Positions 57,959 through 64,000 of a stretch of DNA of 64,000 bases are shown here, piece after piece (the stretch's first letter is position 1; every line of letters begins with the position of its first letter). Under the pieces are notes generated by a model. The model saw only the letters and a program-made list of their open reading frames with translations. It did no database searches and was not told where the DNA came from. Source of the stretch: Roseibium sp. Lineage in GTDB: Bacteria; Pseudomonadota; Alphaproteobacteria; Rhizobiales; Stappiaceae. The DNA is taken from NCBI GenBank assembly GCA_017643925.1, contig JAEPML010000007.1, positions 179,109-243,108 of the forward strand. The letters run 5' to 3'. The position numbers and the translations under genes are program-made.

Positions 57959-58684
57959 TTGCAGACACATTCGGCACAGGCTGTGAAAACACGGGTCTAT
58001 ATCGTCGATGACGAACCCGAAATCGGCCAGCTCCTTCTGGAGGCTATGACGCAGTTCGGCATGGAAGGTCAGGTGTTTTCAACCGCCTACTCGATGCTGG
58101 CAGCGCTCAGGGATCAGACACCGGACGCCTGCATCGTGGATCTCGGCCTGCCCGACATGGAGGGCATGGCCCTGATCAACGAAATCCGGCGGCAGTCTTC
58201 CGTGCCGATCATCGTGTTGTCCGCGCGCGGACACTCCACCGACCGGGTCATGGGGCTGGAACTTGGCGCTGACGACTATGTCGTAAAGCCCTTCGATCCG
58301 CGGGAAGTCGTCGCGCGCATTCGCTCGATCCTGCGCCGGTCGTCGGACCAGAGCGAACCTGTCAAGAAAGCTGAGGTTGCCCGATTTGACGGCTGGATCT
58401 ACCAACCGTCGTCCCATTGCCTGACGTCCCCCGAAGGCGAGGAGACGTTCCTGTCGACGGGTGAAGCAACCTTGCTGGAAGCCCTGTTGCGAGCTCCTAA
58501 ACGCGTTTTGACCCGGGACTATCTCCTGGAACATGGCGGCCGCGACGAAAGCCTCGACAGGGCCATCGACGTGCGGATCTCACGCATCCGCAAGAAGCTC
58601 AGCCGGAAGGGTGAACCGGATGTCATCCGGACCATCTATGGCTCCGGATACATGTTTTCCGCGGAAGTGAACTGGGGAAGCTGA
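57959..58684 (+). CDS. OmpR-type response regulator
   Basis: A 241-residue two-domain response regulator. The receiver begins RVYIVDDEPEIGQLL, with phosphoacceptor D in CIVDLGLPDMEG and K in VVKPFDPREVV; the winged-helix DNA-binding domain covers about residues 140-238 (STGEATLLEALLRAPKRVLTRDYLLEHG, RAIDVRISRIRKKL, IRTIYGSGYMF). It starts with TTG after AGGAAAG, 8 bases past the kinase stop, so the pair is an operon. It converges with the TRAP operon and may regulate it, but that is unproven. Confidence 0.9.
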   Translation: MQTHSAQAVKTRVYIVDDEPEIGQLLLEAMTQFGMEGQVFSTAYSMLAALRDQTPDACIVDLGLPDMEGMALINEIRRQSSVPIIVLSARGHSTDRVMGLELGADDYVVKPFDPREVVARIRSILRRSSDQSEPVKKAEVARFDGWIYQPSSHCLTSPEGEETFLSTGEATLLEALLRAPKRVLTRDYLLEHGGRDESLDRAIDVRISRIRKKLSRKGEPDVIRTIYGSGYMFSAEVNWGS

Positions 58685-58796
58685 CCGGCTGCGTGCGCTG
58701 CGCATTCAGACCGCCAGGGTTACATGAAAACGGCTCCTGGTGGTGTCCGGTTTGCGCGTCACGTCCTGTCCAGGATCACGTTTCCCAACCAGGAAC

Positions 58797-58824
58797 AAAA
58801 AAGCGGGGAGATTGCTCTCCCCGC
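58797..58824 (-). terminator. Rho-independent terminator of the TRAP operon
   Basis: Perfect 8-bp stem GCGGGGAG/CTCCCCGC with the six-base loop ATTGCT, followed on the minus strand by six T. It lies about 27 bases past the dctM stop. Confidence 0.88.
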
Positions 58825-58850
58825 CTTCGTTTCATCATGAACCTTGAGCC

Positions 58851-61517
<2,667 letters not shown>

Positions 61518-61538
61518 GTCAGATGATCTCGTCAGGCT

Positions 61539-62576
61539 CTATGATATGGAGTGGGCACTGTCATGATCCCGCCCTCCCGGCTCACCGCGAATATCGGCGA
61601 TGGCATCCAGGAAATAGGCCACGAACTGGACCATCATGGTCACTGCAAATACGCCCAGGAATCCGGCCATGAGATATTTGACGTAAAGACCGAAACCGGC
61701 CTGCGTCACCTCGTAGCTCAGGATCGGGCTGTTGATGATGTTCTGCTTGCCACCCATGCCGATGATCAGGATCACGGCACAAAGGCTCATGCCAAGCACC
61801 ACGGAGCCGATCGCGTTCACGTAGCCCTTGGTCTTGGCCGCCATGCCTGCATAGAACACGTCGACCCGAACATGCCCCTCTTCAAGGAGCGTATAGGCAC
61901 TGGCGAACAGGAACAGCGCGGCATACCAGAAACGGACCAGGTCGGACAGGAAGGCTTGTTCGTACGAGAAGACAAACCGGCCGATAACGATGATCAATTC
62001 AGCGACGACAACCAGAAGCGCAAGCCATGTGAAGCCGAGCGTGCGTGTGAATGCGGCAATGATCACCGACAGGGCAATCAGCGGCATGTGGACATAAGCG
62101 CCCCGGAACCGCGACTTGCCGAGGTCCTCAGCCAGCCCTTCTCCGACAACACCCACCAGCAGGCCTTCAACCCTCAGGAAGGAGATGGCGGCATCAACCA
62201 GCCCGACGATCAGAACCGCGAAAAACGCCGCCCGTATCAGAAAGGCATTGATGTTGCTGATCCTAACACTGTCTTCGCGCAGCGTATTACCCGAGCGCAG
62301 CACATAGGCGATGCCCCACAGGGCAAATGCCGCGTAGAGCGCCAGCTGCAGCCAGGACCAAAGGATCGGCATTGACCCGTTTGCCACGCCGCCGAAGATC
62401 GGGGCGATACCGGGGAGGTTTTGCCAATATGTCAGGTAGTTGTTGAGCAGAAACGCTGCCATGATCGCAAGTACTATCCAGCCGAACAGGCGGAAGATGC
62501 GGGCACCACCGGGAGAATGATCATCACCGGAGTTCATAGCAGTCGAGCCGTCTTGAACCGGGTCCAAGGCAGTCAT
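61539..62576 (-). CDS. dctQ: TRAP transporter small permease, extended form
   Basis: A 345-residue DctQ-type protein. The C-terminal half (about 175-330) matches the four-helix DctQ unit with EEGHVRVDVFYAGMAAKTKGYVNAIG and GKQNIINSPILSYEVTQ; the N-terminal half adds about four more helices (GWIVLAIMAAFLLNNYLTYWQN, LWGIAYVLRSGNTL). Typical DctQ is 160-200 residues, so it is about twice the usual size. The ATG at 62576 lacks a strong ribosome-binding site. It is followed 21 bases later by dctM. Confidence 0.85.
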   Translation of the reverse strand: MTALDPVQDGSTAMNSGDDHSPGGARIFRLFGWIVLAIMAAFLLNNYLTYWQNLPGIAPIFGGVANGSMPILWSWLQLALYAAFALWGIAYVLRSGNTLREDSVRISNINAFLIRAAFFAVLIVGLVDAAISFLRVEGLLVGVVGEGLAEDLGKSRFRGAYVHMPLIALSVIIAAFTRTLGFTWLALLVVVAELIIVIGRFVFSYEQAFLSDLVRFWYAALFLFASAYTLLEEGHVRVDVFYAGMAAKTKGYVNAIGSVVLGMSLCAVILIIGMGGKQNIINSPILSYEVTQAGFGLYVKYLMAGFLGVFAVTMMVQFVAYFLDAIADIRGEPGGRDHDSAHSIS

Positions 62577-62612
62577 CGTGGCTGAGCCTTTTTTAACTTG
62601 TCAATGCGAAGA

Positions 62613-62634
62613 GGGACGGGATTGCTCCCGTCCC
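62613..62634 (-). promoter_or_regulatory. Intercistronic hairpin between dctP and dctQ
   Basis: Perfect 8-bp stem GGGACGGG/CCCGTCCC with loop ATTGCT, 18 bases past the dctP stop. It has no T-run, so it may protect dctP mRNA or reduce read-through into the permease genes. The loop is identical to that of the operon terminator. Confidence 0.55.
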
Positions 62635-62651
62635 TAACCCCCAAACCTCGC

Positions 62652-63752
62652 TTAGGACGGAATGCCCAGCACGCGGTTCCGCTTGTTGGAATAGGCAACG
62701 TCGGAGATTGCCATCCAGCTGCCAATTTCCTGGCGAGCGTTGATGAAGCTTTCGAAGATTTTCTTGGCTTCCGGAGAATGATCCATGGCCTCTTCGAGAA
62801 CTTCCTGAGCAGCTTCACCGAAGGCGTCGTAGATTTCGTCGTTGAACTCTTTCAGTTCCACGCCGTGCTCATCAATGAGACGCTTCAGGTAAACACCGTT
62901 GTTGGCGTTGGTTTCCGCCATGGTGTTGGCGTTTTCTTCCGCACACGCTGCTGCGATGATTGCCTGGTCGGTCTTGGACAGACCATCGAACCATGCCTTG
63001 TTGCAGCCCATGGCCAGCATTGCGCCCGGCTCATGCATGCCCGGATAGTAGTAGTACTTGGCCGCTTCGTAGAACTTCATGAAGTAGTCGTTGAACGGAC
63101 CAACCCACTCGGTTGCGTCAATGGCACCGGAAACAAGGTTTTCGTAGATCTGGCCACCCGGCAGAGCGACCGGAGATGCACCCAGTTTCGCCAAGACGTC
63201 ACCGCCCTGACCCGGAATACGCATCTTCAGACCCTTCAGGTCGTCAGCTGTTTCGATTTCCTTGTTGAACCAGCCACCCATCTGAACGCCGGTGTTGCCG
63301 CAGGCAAAGTTCTTCAGACCGAACCCGGCTGCGAGTTCGTCCCAGAGTTCCTGGCCACCACCGAACTTGATCCACGCATCCATCTCGGTCACGGTCAGAC
63401 CGAACGGAACAGCGGTAAATGCAGCCCAACCCGGGTGCTTACCTTTCCAGTAGTAGTCAGCGGCGATGTAAGCCTGAGCGTTGCCGGAGGCAACTTCGTC
63501 GAAGGAGTCAAATGCGCCAACGCGCTCGCCAGCAGCGAAGTACTGGACGTTGATACGGCCTTCGGTCAGCTCAGCAATACGAGCTGCCAGACGCTGTGCC
63601 GGAATACCCAGACCCGGGAAATCCCGCGGCCATGTGGACACGATCACCATGTCGGTGGTGCCCTGAGCAATTGCCGGAGCAGCGAGAGCGGAACCAGCGG
63701 CAATACCACCAGCACCAAGACCAGCTTTTTTGATAAATGAACGACGATCCAT
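62652..63752 (-). CDS. dctP: TRAP transporter substrate-binding protein (TakP/FcbT1-like)
   Basis: A 366-residue binding protein with a twin-arginine signal (MDRRSFIKKAGLGAGG...APAIAQ). Key blocks are STWPRDFPGL, GAFDSFDEVASGNAQAYIAADYYWKG, GNTGVQMGGWFNKEIETADDLKG and SGAIDATEWVGPFNDYF, which match TakP of Rhodobacter, where the same TEWVGP and MGGWF elements line the alpha-keto-acid site. Alpha-keto acids or aromatic acids are therefore likely ligands. GGGAGG precedes the ATG at 63752. It is the first gene of the TRAP operon. Confidence 0.92.
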   Translation of the reverse strand: MDRRSFIKKAGLGAGGIAAGSALAAPAIAQGTTDMVIVSTWPRDFPGLGIPAQRLAARIAELTEGRINVQYFAAGERVGAFDSFDEVASGNAQAYIAADYYWKGKHPGWAAFTAVPFGLTVTEMDAWIKFGGGQELWDELAAGFGLKNFACGNTGVQMGGWFNKEIETADDLKGLKMRIPGQGGDVLAKLGASPVALPGGQIYENLVSGAIDATEWVGPFNDYFMKFYEAAKYYYYPGMHEPGAMLAMGCNKAWFDGLSKTDQAIIAAACAEENANTMAETNANNGVYLKRLIDEHGVELKEFNDEIYDAFGEAAQEVLEEAMDHSPEAKKIFESFINARQEIGSWMAISDVAYSNKRNRVLGIPS

Positions 63753-63942
63753 TAGTTTCCTCCCTAATCGGACCTGATAGTCGGACCGGCGTACACCCTT
63801 GCACCGATCTCGACGTATGTCTAGTTGACTGGAGGGCACGAGCGCTATTCGTGGTACTGCGCATCTTCTCAGTAGTTCTACCGAGCCGCTCGCAAGAGAA
63901 CCGATAAATGACGGCCGCAAACGCAACAACAGGGCAAATTTC

Positions 63943-64000
63943 GTGACGTTTAAGACAAAGTTGCTCCTCATCACAATTCTGCCACTGATTGCAGTGTCGC
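63943..64000 (+). CDS. Start of a sensor-type membrane protein, cut by window end
   Basis: A GTG at 63943 with AGGG upstream opens a frame encoding TFKTKLLLITILPLIAVS, the N-terminal transmembrane segment typical of cache-domain sensor kinases or chemoreceptors. Only 19 codons are visible. It is divergent from dctP, the usual place for a TRAP regulator. The identity cannot be decided from this fragment. Confidence 0.5.
   Translation, partial: MTFKTKLLLITILPLIAVS

Overview
The window is an ordinary, gene-dense stretch (about 60% GC) of an alphaproteobacterial chromosome. Gene content points to Hyphomicrobiales, most plausibly a marine Stappiaceae-type organism (Roseibium/Labrenzia-like). The pointers are GapR (DUF2312), the ClpXP adaptor-type receiver CpdR, an aa3-oxidase subunit IV-like peptide, hisN beside an N-formylglutamate amidohydrolase, DUF1036 fused by overlap to pyk, an AbcR-like small RNA, and TakP/FcbT-type TRAP and Liv-type ABC uptake operons. 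The taxon is inferred; no rRNA is present. I see no insertion sequence, prophage, integrase or CRISPR array.

Layout. 0.1-6.3 kb: quinone reductase-like flavoprotein, RluA pseudouridine synthase, oxidase subunit, ABC1/UbiB kinase, DUF3445 haem-dependent demethylase and an M3 oligopeptidase, mostly on the minus strand. 6.5-10.1 kb: a TacA/NtrC-type sigma-54 activator and a secreted DUF882 peptidase. 10.1-18.9 kb: gapR, DUF1244, two different N-formylglutamate amidohydrolases, DUF1036-pyk, an alpha/beta hydrolase, a TPR protein, rpmJ, tRNA-Val, cpdR, a probable AbcR-like sRNA and hisN. 19-21.5 kb: lysophospholipase-like hydrolase, PepSY-like secreted protein and a small heat-shock protein with a possible ROSE-type RNA thermometer. 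21.7-25.5 kb: a complete four-gene bufferin (bufABCD) RiPP metallophore operon followed by a threonine aldolase. 26-32.4 kb: gltB-gltD. 32.5-42.4 kb: envelope genes (DUF459 SGNH, MltB, beta-barrel, KdsD), a PomAB-type flagellar stator pair, NfeD-stomatin and hemH. 42.5-51 kb: a Liv-type ABC transporter operon carrying two acyl/aryl-CoA ligase genes. 51.7-55.9 kb: sstT, then a TIGR01777/DUF4166 operon and its probable GbsR-family regulator. 56-64 kb: a hybrid kinase/response regulator pair, a TRAP operon (dctPQM) whose large permease has a very long helical C-terminal extension, and the start of a divergent sensor gene cut by the window end.

How the genes work together. The bufferin cluster is the standout secondary-metabolite-like system: BufA is the precursor peptide with four cysteines, BufB (DUF692) and BufC (DUF2063) are its maturation enzyme and partner, and BufD (DoxX) is the membrane member; in the family this protects against copper. 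gltBD is the GOGAT arm of ammonium assimilation. The Liv operon plus two ligases looks like import-and-activate machinery for a carboxylic acid. The TRAP operon resembles alpha-keto-acid/aromatic-acid TRAP systems and is flanked on both sides by signalling genes.

Start codons were chosen from ribosome-binding sites and family alignment by eye; alternatives are stated where they matter. No database search was run.
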